Positions 28,919-42,268 are shown, numbered from the stretch's first letter. The stretch: DNA of 64,000 bases from Tetrahymena elliotti 4EA (GCA_000231825.2 JH720294.1:1005525-1069524); one strand, 5' to 3'. Numbers and translations: made by a program. Notes: generated by a model not told the origin, from the sequence alone.

Positions 28919-31870
28919 ATGAGTCATAGTAATAATCCTAATAGTGCAGAAGCTTTTTTCTCTTAAGCAAGTTTGTTTCAAGATTAAAGTAAATATAAAG
29001 AAGCTATAGATAGCTATAATGAAGTCATCAAATTAGATCAAAGAGACAAATTAGCTTACTATAATAAAGGTATTTGCCTCAAAAATTTAGGTAAGCTTGA
29101 GGAAGCTATTGGTTGTTTTGACTTTACCATCAAAATTGATTCCGAAGACAAAGAGGCTCATGTTTTTAAAGGAAATTGTCTTAAATAATTAGGGAAGTAT
29201 GAAGAGGCTATAAACAGCTACAATAAAGCCATCTAATTAGATCAAAAATATAAATTAGCCTACTATAATAAAGCTATTTGCCTAAAAAATTAAAACAAGT
29301 TTAATGATGCTATAGAATTTTTTGATTAAACAATAAAAATCGATCCTTAAGACAAAGATGCTTATGTTTTTAAAGGAAATTGCCTTAAATAATTAGAGAA
29401 GAATGAAGAGGCTATTGAAAGCTACAATAGAGCCATCAAATTAGATTAAAAATGCAAATTAGCTTATTATTATAAAGGTGTTTACCTAAAAGATTTAGGC
29501 AAGATTGAAGAGGCTATTGATTGTTTTGACTAAACTATCAAAATTGATTCTTAAGACAAAGAGGCTTATGTTTTTAAAGGAATTTGTCTTAAATAATTAG
29601 GGAAGAATGAAGAGGCTATTGAAAGCTACAATGGAGCCATCAAAATAGATCAAAAATACAAAGTAGCCTACTCTAATAAAGGTACTTGCCTCAATAATTT
29701 AGGTAAGTTTGAGGAGGCGTTATTTTGTTTTGATTAAATGATTAAAATTGATTCGTAAGACATAGAGGCTTATGTTTTCAAAGGAAATTGTCTTTTTTAA
29801 TTAGACAAGAATGAAGAGGCTATTGGAAGTTACAATGAAGCCATCAAATTAGATCAAAAATACAAATTAGCCTATAAAAATAAAGGTATTTGTCTAAATA
29901 ATTTATAAAAGTTTGTGGAGGCTTTATATTGCTTCGACTAAATGATTAAAATTGATTCTTAAGACAAAGAGGCTCATGTTTTTAAAGGAAATTGCCTTAA
30001 ATAATTAGGAAAGAATGAAGAGGCCATAGATAGCTACAATAAATCCATCAAATTAGATCAAAAATATAAATTAGCATACTATAATAAAGGTATTAGTCTA
30101 ACAAATTTAGGCAAGCTTGAGGAGGCTATAGATTGTTTTGATTAAGCAATCCAAATCGATTCTTAAGACAAAAATGCTTATGTTCATAAAGGAAATTGCC
30201 TAAAAGAATTAGGGAAGAATAATCAAGCTATAGATAGCTACAATTAGGCTATCAAGTTAGATCAAAAATACCAGTTAGCATACTCGAATAAAGGTATTTG
30301 TCTAAAAAATTTAGGCAAGTTTGAGGAGGCTATTGATTGCTTTGACTAAATGATTAAAATTGATCCTTAAGAGAAAAGGGCTCATGTTTTTAAAGGAAAT
30401 TGTTTTAAATTATTAGAAAAGAATGAAGAGGCTATTAGTTGCTATTGTGAAGCCATCAAAATTGATCCATTTTTTATTTTGGCTTATGCAAATAAGGGGT
30501 AAGTACTCTAAGCTTAAGGATAAGATTAATTAGCGGTTGAATGTATTAAAATATGCTCTAAATTGTTAAATGAAGGGCATACCCAAGATTTAACTGAAGG
30601 AAATATAGAATTTATTAAAGAAATGATTTAATAATTGGAAAAGATTAAGACAGAAAACAAACAAATTTTATAAAATGCAAATAAATTGAAAGGAGATCAA
30701 GATGAAAAATAAAAAGTATTGAAGGCAGCTGAAAAATTTGTTTCATTGATTAATAAAACTTCTTAAGATAAAATACTTAAAAATTTTGTTAAGCTTACAG
30801 ATGATAAATAGTAATAAATATCCTAATAATCATAAGAATAATAAGAAAAAAAGCTTAATAATGAATTTGATTAAATAGAGAATCACTAAAAGCTGGTTCT
30901 TGAAAAACTGAATGATTAAAATTAAACAAATGAACAAAAAATACAATTTTTAGAGAATCTTATTAAAGATATGGATTAGAAATACAACTAGATGCTCATT
31001 TAATAGAAAGAATAAATAAAAGCAATACAAGCTAATGTTAAACAAATAAATGAGGATTTAAAGGATGCAGGGGTTTAGCAAAAAGCCATACTATAAAGAG
31101 AATTATAAAAGCTATAAGAGGAGGAGGAAGAAAGTGTATTTAATTATTACAAAACCTTTTATTGGTCATCTCTAAATATGTTCTAAACTTATAGAGTTAT
31201 TTCTACTGGATTAGTTAGTGGTAATTACAAAGGTAATTCTTCTAACTTTTTATAGGAGAATTAACAAGTTATTTCAAAAGGATTAAGTATTGGACTAGAG
31301 GCTGGAAAGGATATTTGTAAAGGAGTAATTAAAGCTGTCCCTATAGTAGGTAATATATTTTCTATATTAGATATTATAGTTGATACAATTCTTGAAGCCG
31401 GAGCTGCCTATACTGATAGAAAGAATGAGGTTACTTTCTAAAATAAAGTTAATCAAATTAATAAAATAATTACTGAGAAATTTACTTCAGAGGAAGACAT
31501 TTCCATCAAATTGAGTTAAGCAGCCATAAAAATAACGAAAATAAGAAGAAATATCATAAATATACCAAAATCTAATGATGGTTATAGATAATAGTCTGTA
31601 TTTAATTGGGTAAAGGGATAGATAAGATAAATCGATGATTCGGTATTTGATAAGACAGAGCTCTATGAGAAAAATAATTAGGGAGTATAACAGGCATTAT
31701 AAGATGTTGTTTTATTAATTTCGTATTTATGCCTTAACAGTGACCGTATTGTTAAACTCAAAAAGTAAGATATCTCAGATATCATAGTAGATGTTATAGA
31801 AAAGAATTGTGATGATCTACTTAAAAAAGATATACATGAAAGAACAAGTACTTGCTGCTCGATATTCTGA
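28919..31870 (+). CDS. TPR protein copy B, 983 aa, with coiled coil and CSIF C-terminus
   Basis: An uninterrupted 984-codon frame, TGA stop, start in a run of A. About residues 14-540 are tandem tetratricopeptide repeats of 34 aa, alternating two types (..SYN.AIKLDQKYKLAY.. and ..CFDQ.IKIDSQDKEAY..), so the DNA repeats with a period near 204 bp. Residues ~590-720 form a Gln/Glu-rich coiled coil. A C-terminal domain (about 730-975) contains a Gly/Val/Ile-rich stretch near 797-831 (KAVPIVGNIFSILDIIVD). The last residues are CCSIF, a CaaX-type end that could be prenylated. TPRs bind protein partners; the partner is unknown. It lies in a tandem array with copies A and C. Confidence 0.92.
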
Positions 31871-32490
31871 ATTTTTAAAAATTTTTATTAATCTAATACT
31901 GAAAAAACTCTTAAATTAATTATTTCACAAACTCAATTTACAATAAATTAATGATATTTTATATCTATTTTTAGTAAGAAAGATAGTCTATAAAAATAAT
32001 TACTTTTAATAACGTATCAATGGTAATTCTCAAAAATAAAAATTGTTCTAATATGATATTCAAGTGTTTTAATAAAATATTTTAAACTTTCTATCTTAAT
32101 GTTTGTTATTTATAATTAAAATAGTATAAATATTCCAATTTGAAGGAAATTGGGATTTGTATTATTATTTTCTCTTCTGAAATAGATAATTTCGATCAGA
32201 TCAGAAAAATACATTTCCAGATTAATTTGTTTTTTCAGATTATTTTTTCTTATCTCTTTTAATATTAGTAAAGTGATTCAAATATGGGGAAGAGGAGGGA
32301 GGTTTTCATCTAAATCTTAAAAATTCTTCTTTTAGACTCTACAATTTCATAATGGTAGTCTCAAAAATGTATATGAGAAGAATATATTTCAAACGAGTTT
32401 ATCAAAGACTAAAAATAGTTTTTAATAAAGTAATAGATAAAAAGATAAACTTTCAATTTAAGATTAATTCAAAGATATTTTCTACTGTAT

Positions 32491-32700
32491 TAAGATTGTT
32501 TCTATCTTCTTAAAAGCTATGTAGGAAATAATCGAAGAACCCTCCAAGTTGCTGTTTGAAATTTGAAAGAAATAAAAGATAGCAAAGATAAATAGATGAA
32601 AAGAAAGAGAAATGAATAATTTAACTATTGTTAGAGATAAAAAAAACTAGATTTCCTATTTTACTTCTCATCACTGAATTATTGTAAAATAACTTAATTA
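32491..32700 (+). pseudogene. Fragment of the last E2 (DLST) exon plus its 3' flank, copy 2
   Basis: Similar to 25098-25290, including ..[15 protein letters not shown] codons, the TGA and the same downstream AT-rich flank. It lacks everything upstream in the E2 gene. It marks the left edge of the third copy of the duplicated unit. Confidence 0.85.
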
Positions 32701-33407
32701 TACATAGAAAAAAGTAAATGAAGCAAACTAATCAATTAATAATTTAGTTAGTTAGTTAGCTCATTGCTTAATTACTTAATAAATAATTAATATGTATGAA
32801 TTAATTCACCACTGAGTACATCATCATTCATAAATTATTTGTTTTTGAAGTGCACTTTCATAACATCTTTTTTAAAAATAGTTAAGAAATAAGAATATTT
32901 AAAAATTGATCTGTTTCTCCTTAATTTTTACTTTTTAATATCTTACTTCTTACATGAAAATTAACCTCTAAATTAATTAAATCAATTCTTTTAATCATGC
33001 CCAGCCTTGAAAAATCTTGGAAATGTTTGATTAAGAACTCTGATGGGTTTTTAAAATTTTGCTCTAAAGTAGAATATTTTATCATTTAAAATTATTTTAA
33101 TGCTAGTTTAATAAAATTCCTATCAATCTAGATATAAATCTTGAACATTTTTCTCATTTGAACTTTGGCTATTGTATTTTTAGAAGTATGTGTCTATTTT
33201 AATATCAAATCTATTTGAAAATATCTTTGTTAGCTTTTAAAATCTGTTAGTCTTAATTTTATTTTTTATGCAATTTAACGTATATAGAAAAATTACAATA
33301 CTGATAATATCTTATCATAATTGAAATACTTAGCTCTTTAAAAATTAAAGAACGAAAAATATAAATTTTATGTATTAAAAAGAAAAAATTAAATGAATAA
33401 TTAAAAA

Positions 33408-36104
33408 ATGACTAGCAGTAATAATAATAATAACAAAGAAACTTATTTGTCTTTGGGAAACTCCCTGGAAATATAAAATAAATATAAAGAAGCAATAGAT
33501 ATCTATAATGAAGCCATTAAATTAGACCAAAACTACCTGTAGGCTCATTTTAATAAAGGTGCTTGTCTCAAAGATTTAGGTAAGCTTGAGGAGGCTATTG
33601 ATTGTTTTAGCTAAACAATCAAAATTGATCCTAGTCATAAAGAGGCTCATTTTTAAAAAGGAAATTGTCTAAGATTATTAACTAAGGATTATAAAGCAAT
33701 AGACGGCTGCAATGAAGTGAGCAAAGTAGATCACACTTCACTAGATGAGGCTATGAATTTTAATGACAAAGAGGCTGATACAATTTAAGGAAATCACCTT
33801 AAAGATTCAGTTAAGTTTGAGTATGCTATTTAGAGCTATAACGAAGCCATCAAATTAGATCAAAATTACAAATTAGCCTACTTTTATAAAGCTACTTGCT
33901 AAAAAAAGTTAGGTGAGCTTGAAGAGGCTATTACTAGTTATAGTGAGGTCATTAAATTAGATCAAAATTACAAAATAGCCTACAGTAACAAAGGTTTTTG
34001 CTAACAAAAATTAGGTAAGCTTGAGGAGGCTATAGATAACTATAATGAAGCTATCAAATTAAATCCAAATTACAAATTAGCCTACTTTAACAAAGGTATT
34101 TGCCAACAAAAATTAGGTAAGCTTGAGGAAGCTATAGAAAGTTTTAACTAAACGATCAGAGTAGATTCTAATGGTAAAGAGGCTCATAAATTAAAAGGAG
34201 ATTGTCTTAAAGATTAAGGTAAGTATGAAGAGGCTATTCATACCTATAATGAAGCCATCTGCTTAGATAAAAATTACAAAATAGCCTATTTTAATAAAGG
34301 TATTTGTCAATAAAAATTAGGCAAGCTTGAGGAGGCTATTGATTCTTTTAATGAAACTATCAGGATAGATTTAAATGACAAAGAAGCTCATGTCTGGAAA
34401 GGGTTTTGTCTTAGAGATTTAGGTCAGAATGATGAGGCTATTAATATCTATAATGAAATCATTAAAATAGATAAAAATTACAAATTAGCCTACTATTATA
34501 AAGGTATTTGTCTAAAAAAATTAGGCAAGCTTGAGGAGGCTATTGATTCTTTTAATGAAACTATCAGGATAGATTCTAATGACAAAGAGGCTCATGTATG
34601 GAAAGGAATTTGTCTTAGAGATTTAGGTAAGAACTAAGAGGCTATCTATAGCTTTGACGTAGTCACCAAAATTGATCCATTTTATATTTTGGCTTATGCT
34701 CATAAGGGGTAAATGCTCTAAGCTTAAGGATAAGATTAATAATCTATTGAATGTATTAAAATATGCTCTAAATTATTAAATGAAGGGCATACTAAAGGTT
34801 TAAGCAAAGGAAATCTAGCCTTTATTAAAAGAATAGTAAAACAATTAGAAAAAATTGAGAGAGAAAACAAATCAATTTTAGAAAATGTATACAAACTAAA
34901 AGGGAATGAAAATGAAAAATAAAAAATACAGAAGGCAGCTGAAAAATTTGTTTAGTTGATTAATAAAACTTCTTAAGATAAAATGCTTAAAAATTTTGTT
35001 AAACTAGAAGATGAATAATAAGAATAATAATCATAAGAATAAGATAATTCTTAACGTGAATTATATTAAATAGAGATTTAATAAAAGCAGGTTATAGAAA
35101 AAATTTAGGATGAAAATTAAACAAATGAAGAAAAAATACAATTTATAGAGAATTTATTAAAAAATATGGATTAGAAATACTGCTAGATGCTCAGTTAATA
35201 GAGAGAATAAATAGAAAATGTATAAGCTGATATTAAACAAATAAATATAGATTTGAAGGATGGAGGGGTTTAAGAAAAAGCAATAATTTAAAGAGAATTG
35301 TAAAAGCTATAAGATGAGGAGGAAGAAAGTGTATTTAATTATTATAAAATATTTTATTGGGCTGTTCTTAACATGTTCTAAACTTATAGAGTTATTTCTT
35401 CTAAGTTAGTTAATGGTAATTATAAAGATATTTATCCTAATTATGTATAGGAGAATCAAGAAGCTATTTCAAAAGGAATAAAAATCGGACTAGATGTTGG
35501 GAAGGAAATTTGTAAAGGAGTAATTAAAGTTGTTCCTATTGCAGGCAATATATTCTCTATATTAGATAATTTTGTTGATAAAGTTCTTCAAGCTGGAGCT
35601 GCCTACACTGATAAAAAAAATAAAATTACTTTCTAAAATAGAGTCAATTCAATTAATAACATTATTACCTAGAAATTTATATCAGAGGAAGACATTTCCA
35701 TCAAATTGAGTTAAGCAGCCATAAAAATAACAAAAATAAGAAGAAATATCATAAATATGCCAAAGTCTGATGATTCTTAATAAAAATAGTCTATATTAAA
35801 TTGGCTCAAAGAATAAATACAAAATATAGATGATTCTATATTTGAAAAGACTGAACTCCACGAGAAAAATAATTAGGGAGTGTAACAGGCATTACAAGAT
35901 GTTATTTTATTAATGTCATATTTATATCTTAACAGTAATAATATTATCAATCTCAAAAAGAAAGATATTTCAGATATCATAGTAGATGTCATAGAAAAAA
36001 ATAGCGATGCTCATCTTTAAAAGGACTTTCCTAAAAGAATAAGAAAGAACAGTTCTACTAAAAATTCAAGAAAGGACGATTGTTTTGGCTGCTCAATATT
36101 CTGA
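33408..36104 (+). CDS. TPR protein copy C, 898 aa, with coiled coil and CSIF C-terminus
   Basis: An uninterrupted 899-codon frame. TPRs cover about residues 12-450, fewer than in copy B and with one degenerate stretch near residues 100-130. Then come a coiled coil and the same C-terminal domain as copy B, with the Gly/Val/Ile-rich segment KVVPIAGNIFSILDNFVD. The end is GCSIF, again CaaX-like, although the 25 residues before it differ from copy B (a basic SRKDDCFG insert). Both flanks resemble those of copies A and B. A binding or scaffold role at a membrane is inferred from TPRs plus possible prenylation. Confidence 0.92.
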
Positions 36105-38150
36105 GTTTATAATAATTATATATATATATATATTATAAAAAAAACTCTTACAATAAATCAAAGTTAAATTATGTTAAAGTAAATTAAGGATATTTAAAAA
36201 TTAAATAAATTATGTCTAATTTTTATCAAAAAATTGCAATAAAACAGTATCTATTTTAATTATGAGCATTTAGCAGTTCACAAATCATAATTTAATAAAA
36301 ATCATAACTTTTAAAAAATATTTCATTGTATATTCTATGTAGTGTTCTTAATAAATTTTATATTGTTGATGATTAATTTTTTAAGTTTTTTTATTTTGGA
36401 AAATTTAATAATGATTGATAATAGATTATTTCCAAAATGATTATTAATAATTTAGAAAACTATGGAAATAGCATTTCAAACAGTTAAATATTAATTTGAT
36501 ATTTTTTCTTTACGATTAATAGGGTAAAATTTTTAATATTTTTTTAATTAAATTTAATGACTAAACTGATATTAATTAAAACAATCCAAATTAGTTTTCT
36601 TCAATTTTATCAAGAATATTGAAAACAATTTTTCAAAAAGAATGGAGAGAAAATATTTTACGAAAATTCATTTTTGAAGCCTTCAAAATATTTTAATTTT
36701 ACTTTTATAATTTTTAATTTTTGGAGATTTATTGATTGAAATATTCTTTAAATAATATGGCATTGAAGCTTTTTAATATAGTAATTGTAAGTTGTTAGTT
36801 AATACTTTTTTCTTAGGATAAATATAAATATGAGTAAACAAATTAAATTTGGAATGCTTGAATGAAATTGAGATTTGTATTTTTATCTTTTTTGAACTGA
36901 AATAGATTATTTCAATAAGATTTTTGCAGTATAAAAATACATTTTCAGATAGATTTGTATATTATTTAAGATTATTTTTTCTTATCTTTTTTAATATTAA
37001 TAAATAAACATTTTAATTTAGCTTTTTTTGATAAAATTTTGACAAAATTTGTTTAGTAAGTGAAAAGTTTAACGTTGTTAATATTAATTAAATGTTGATA
37101 GAACTTACAGTTTTCATACAAATTAAGATAAGTTAGAAAAATAAAAACCATCTTTGAATAGGGTTTTACTTTTATTTTGTTCTTTACATACATATTAAAT
37201 ATGAAAATCAATTTTATACCAAATATTCCAAAAATAATCTTGAGTACTGTTATGCCAATTTAGGAATTTTTATTTGATGCTATTTATTAAATATGGATTT
37301 AAATTATTTTAAACTCACTTAATAATAGAGAAAAGAAATAAATTTAGTAATTTACATAAATTTTATTGAGATAATATTTATGATATTAAAATAAAAAATA
37401 GAATTTGATTGAATAATAAAAATGCCGTCTTTTATTGGCTGATAATAGTAAATATTTTTGAAAGAATTTCATCGATTATTACTTCTTACATTTACTTTTA
37501 TTTGAAAGTTGATAAGAGTAAATAATTTACTGTATGAGATTATGAAAAATTAATGAAAATTTGAAAAGAATCTTGATTAGAAAATCATAGAAAAAACTTA
37601 ATTTACTTTGGAACAAATAAAATTTCTAGGAATAAAAAATCTTCAAAGGATAAAAATTAATTTGACATCAATCTTAACTTTTCTTAATATCTTTTTCCTG
37701 ATATTTAATCATTTGATCGGGAAAGATAATGACTTCAAACTTATTTTTTATTTTTAATTCACTTTTTATAATTTTTTCTCTATTATTTTTATAATTTTAC
37801 ATCAAAATGTTTAAATTGTATTAATCTCATATTATATAATAATATTTCAAGGAGTTTTGAATTGTTTTGCACATTTATTTTTGTTAGAGATGAAAACTAT
37901 TTTTTATATCTTTTTCTGTTCATGAAAGTTGTCTTAAAATATCAAAAAAATTTTAAGAATAATTCCTACAATAGAAAATTTGGATATTTTTGAAGTAAAA
38001 AATAATCTATTTTAAATAAAAATTATAATTATTAGATAATTATTATCCAAATATTCATTTTAAATATGTTTTATATGAATAATATAATTTTAAACATGTT
38101 ATTTGTTAGAAAAATACCATAATACTTTAACTAGATTAAGCAATTGATTG
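36105..38150. other. Gene-free AT-rich intergenic region
   Basis: A short (ta) run at 36119-36133 follows copy C. No reading frame with protein-like composition was found. A weakly repeated phrase (..gattatttcaataagattt..ttttcagat.., near 36900) resembles the 3' flank of copy B near 32180, so the duplicated flank may extend here. Confidence 0.4.
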
Positions 38151-38279
38151 ATTTATATTTATAATTACTCAAAGGAAATATAAAGAAAGATAGCTTTTAA
38201 GCTCCAATATGAATCAAAAAATCCAATTTTTCAGTATTAGAATAGAAAAAATAAAATAAATTTAAAGTTTTTTTTTGAA

Positions 38280-38640
38280 TTAAATGCTGACAGTAAGAAC
38301 CATAAAGAAGACAACATATACAATTTTAGAGTGAGTGGTGAAGAGAAAAAAAGTAAGTAAATAATAAAATACAAATAGATTTATTGGAGTGATTTCAATT
38401 TATTAATAGCTTTTGTTTCTACAGAATTTTTATATGCAAAATTGTTAACTTTTTTGGCAAGTAGTTTTTAGTAATAGTGGGTTGTATGAATAATTTTAAC
38501 TCAAGATAATATAACACAGTTTTTTCTATGATTTCATTTCTTTCAGAAATATGTAAAATTGGATGATCAGGATTTTTCAAAACAGCCTGCCAAAAAATCA
38601 AAGAAAGCACCTGGAATCGGATAAAAACAAGCATTTTAGC
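38280..38640 (+). CDS. Possible small basic gene, exon structure unresolved
   Basis: Two protein-like pieces on the plus strand: ELNADSKNHKEDNIYNFR (about 38275-38330), followed by a good donor GTGAGT, and after a pyrimidine-rich acceptor (tttctttcag) the piece KYVKLDDQDFSKQPAKKSKK (about 38546 onward). They join in phase 0. I found no start codon and no clear stop before profilin. The minus strand has an alternative 79-codon frame (38395-38634). Function unknown. Confidence 0.3.
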
Positions 38641-38942
38641 TTTAGATATTTCTGTTTATAGTATTATAAATCATCAATAAAAAATGCAAGAAAGGTGGGG
38701 ATTTATTTGTTCATTTATTTTGTTTGAGGGATTTAAGGATTAGGTAAAATGTGATAAGATATGTTAGGAAAAAAATGCAGAATTTTTTGCGTAATAAGTG
38801 TTTATGCATTGCCATGCACTTATAAATTATAAAAGCTGGCAGCGTACTTTAAAATTTACATAAAAAATAATATCTTTAGTAAATAAAAATCTAAAAGAAA
38901 AAAAAAGTTTAAGAAAATTAAAAATAAAGAAATATAAATAAA

Positions 38943-40056
38943 ATGTCTGGTTGGGATCAATATATCTAATATCTTTTGGCTGATAAGAAGTGCGAATCCG
39001 CCTACATCCTTGGTAAGGATCACGCTAACATTTGGGCTTGCTCTACTGGTATTGCTGCTGTAAATTTCATTTATGTTTCCTTCTTTTTGGCTGATTTTTG
39101 CCATTTCTGCCACCAAATTATTGAGTGGCTCTGAAACTTATTCCAATTATTAATTTTCCTTTTTACTAAATTTAATAGCTTCCTACTTACTAAATCAATG
39201 TCGAAGGTTAAAACTTCAATGTTAACGAAGCTGAACTCTTAGTTAAGGGTAATTATTCTTTAAATTCATTAACTATCTTTTAGGATGAGCTGATTATCTT
39301 CTAGCTTCTTCTCCCTATTCATCTTTCATTCCTAAGAAAGCAAAGTTATTAGTGTTTGATCTCTTTAAGATCCGAAGAGCAATAAATAAGATCCTTTTAA
39401 CAAAAATTAGCAAACCTTTAAGTCATTATAACAATAAATCAATACAAACTAACATAAATATGAAGAAATAAAAACAAAAATTACCCATTTTCTAATAAAA
39501 TTTTGTCAAATCCTAAAAATAACTCACAGCTTCCATACTCAAATGTTAATTTCTATATAAACTAACTTTCTTTTTCTATAAAAACAGCTTTGAAGAACAA
39601 CGGTGTCCCCACTGATCCTAATGTTGGTTTAAGAATTAAGAATGAAAAGTACTACTCTGTCAGATTCGATACTGATAATGGTACTTGGTATCTTAAGAAG
39701 GTAATTAATTGATTCATTCATTCATTAAATTATAGCTGTTAGCAAATTATACAAACCCATAGCTATTCATTCATTAGGTGTATCTTAAAATTAGCCATTT
39801 AAAACTTTTCATTTTGGTGATTCATCAAAATAGATACAAAACAGCACTAACATATAAAAATGCGAAAACTTATTAAAATATTTTTTTTTAACTCTAGGAC
39901 TAAGGTGGTGCTTGCATTGCCATTACCAAGTAAGCTTTAGTTGTTGGTACTTTCAGAAACGATATCAAAATGACTAACGGTCAACCCCAAAACCCTGGTG
40001 CCACCAACGGTGCTTGTGAAAAACTTGCTGAATCCTTAAAAAGTGCTGGCTATTGA
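38943..40056 (+). CDS. Profilin, 152 aa, four exons
   Basis: Exons 38943..39059, 39179..39248, 39588..39700, 39898..40056 sum to 153 codons. The protein starts MSGWDQYIQYLLADKKCESA, the profilin N-terminal helix with its conserved WD.Y, and ends ACEKLAESLKSAGY, the C-terminal helix. The length is normal for the family. Profilin binds actin monomers and proline-rich proteins and controls filament growth in the cytosol. Codon use is rich in GCT, ACC and AAG and poor in rare codons, as expected for a highly expressed gene. Confidence 0.93.
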
Positions 40057-40673
40057 TTTATTTTAAGTGCTTGAATAAATGATAATAAACTTATAAAAAA
40101 TAATTTAAATTGAAAAACTTGTCATGATTTTTATGTGATTTCATAGAAATAATATTCATTAAGCTTTTTTTATTATTCATCTCTACTCATTTTCTTACTA
40201 ATATTCAGTTTTACTAAAATTCACAAATTTCTACTGCATAAAAATATTTTTTAATCAAAAACAATTAAAAATAATTGAATTATTATTATTTATTAATCAA
40301 ATAAATTATTAAGAAGTAATTTAAACTAATAAAATTTTTTGTGGATTTTCGAAAATCTGTTCAAAAAAAAATTAATTCTTTTCAATACCTATTTAGTTAT
40401 TGATTAATTCAGTATTATTATTACTCTCTGTAATATTTTTATGAAAATGAAAATTAATTAAAAAACCTTTATTTTTGTTTGTTTTGTGGTAAATAAAAAT
40501 TTGTTGAATTACCATTTTTAATCAATATTTTCTTTAATTAAATTTCAATGTTGACATTTCAAAAAAAATAATTTTAGCTTTGAATCAAAAATAAATTTTT
40601 AGGTTATTTATATTCTTTTAAAAATGTTGATCATTTTATTAGTAAACTCAATATAAATATTAATTATACCTAA

Positions 40674-40852
40674 CAGCCATTCTCGTAAATAAACATGTAA
40701 ATAAGCAGAATCGATTTTGTCTTGAGTCCTCATACTATTCTATTCCAAACTCATTTATTGTAGTTATTTAGTAATTTAGACTAATAACAGAAATTAAAAA
40801 AAATATTGCTTCTTCTCATTCACTCAAAGCACGGGTAAATTGAAATTAGTTT
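40674..40852 (+). pseudogene. Relic of a giant membrane-protein exon
   Basis: Clearly similar to the minus strand of 61412-61590 (the start of a propeller exon of the giant gene), for example gtaaataagcagaat..ttttgtcttgagtcct. The reading frame is interrupted by indels midway, and nothing on either side belongs to that gene. A decayed fragment of a former family member. Confidence 0.75.
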
Positions 40853-42268
40853 TCTAGAATTAATAAATATTTAGATGAAATTAGAATGAAACTTTTTAAT
40901 GTTTATGCATTGATTAGTTAAAGCAAGGCAATATTTTTGATCTAAAAAATTTGCCAATATTTACATTTCTAAGAATTTCTAATTTATTTTACAACATCAT
41001 CATATAATTTATTATTTTTAAATAAAGAGAGGCTGAATTTATCAGTAAAACGCTTTTTCAATTTTTTTTGATCTGATTATTTTTTTTTTATGCAAAATTG
41101 ATATGAAAAAAAAAATATTTTATTAAGTTAAACGAGTAATTTATTTTAACAATTTGGGTGCATAGAAGTTAAGATTTTTTAAAATTGAATTGCATTGCAA
41201 TCAACTTTAAGAAATAAAATAAGGGTTTAAATAGAAGTTAATAAATTATATTAGCCAACAACCAATTTAAATAAAATAAATGATTATGTTTTTTCTTCTT
41301 CTTCTTTTTCAGATTTTCCTCTTTTAAGTCTTTTTAATGTTAAACAAAAATAAATTATTTGGACTAAAAGAAATGATTGAATAGCAGAGGTAAAAAATAG
41401 AAAATTAATTAAAATTTATTGAGTAAAATGACAAATTCTAAAATTAGAAAGTGTATCTGTTTAAAACGCTTTGTATATGCTGTTATTGAATTGATGAACA
41501 GAAAAATGTGGCTTTAATGTCTGGCAGATAAGATTATTAGGTAAACTATTAAGTAATACTAGTATATTTTAAAAGTTTTTGTGTTTGTCATGGGTAGTGT
41601 CAGAGAAGTGATTTGAGGAAGCATTTGATTAATAGTCATTAGATCTGAATTATATTTGAATTCAAAGACAAAAACTAAGAATTTTGAGAGATTATTTTTT
41701 ATTGAAAAAAAAAATTCACTCTTAACTCCCTCCTTGTATTTCATTCATGTGATGCTTTTTTGTTTGTATAATTTATCGATAAAGTGATATCTCCCAGATT
41801 ATTTTACTTGCTTTTTTCCTTTAGTTTTAATATGATTATAATTAGATTTGAAAGTGTCTGTGAAATTATGATTATAATTGATTTTGTGAGGGTTGATAAT
41901 TATTATTATATTGATTTTACAATAATAATATAAGGGGAAAAGATTAGATACAGATTAAACATTGGTATTATTATTCAAATAAAAACTCAAAAAAAAAAAC
42001 AAAAGCAAAAAATAGAAAGAAGAATAATAGAGAAGGAGAGAGTTAATTCCTGAGAGGTAGAGAAAAAGATATTTAAAACGCAGAAGCACACACTCAGATA
42101 TAATTTATAATAGAAAAATAGTAAATATTACTAATAAATCAAGCTCTTTCTTGATAAGATAGATAGAGGTAGAGACTCTTCTTTTAAAAGTAAATGTAGT
42201 AGCTGTAAAAGCAGTAATCTATCCATAATTCTGGGTAGAATTACCCTCTAATCATGCAATTTTAAATA
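40853..42268. other. Mostly empty intergenic region
   Basis: AT-rich. A 229-codon minus-strand frame without TGA (41058-41744) is present but has no protein-like character (see rejected items). The stretch 41980-42260 is purine-rich and precedes the zinc-finger gene, so it is probably its leader. Confidence 0.4.

Noticed and set aside
38856..39116. 86-codon minus-strand ORF
   Set aside because: Antisense of profilin exon 1 and its first intron.
41058..41744. 229-codon minus-strand frame with no TGA
   Set aside because: The sequence is hydrophobic/Lys noise without motif or normal codon pattern. TGA is rare in AT-rich DNA, so a few such frames are expected by chance in 64 kb.
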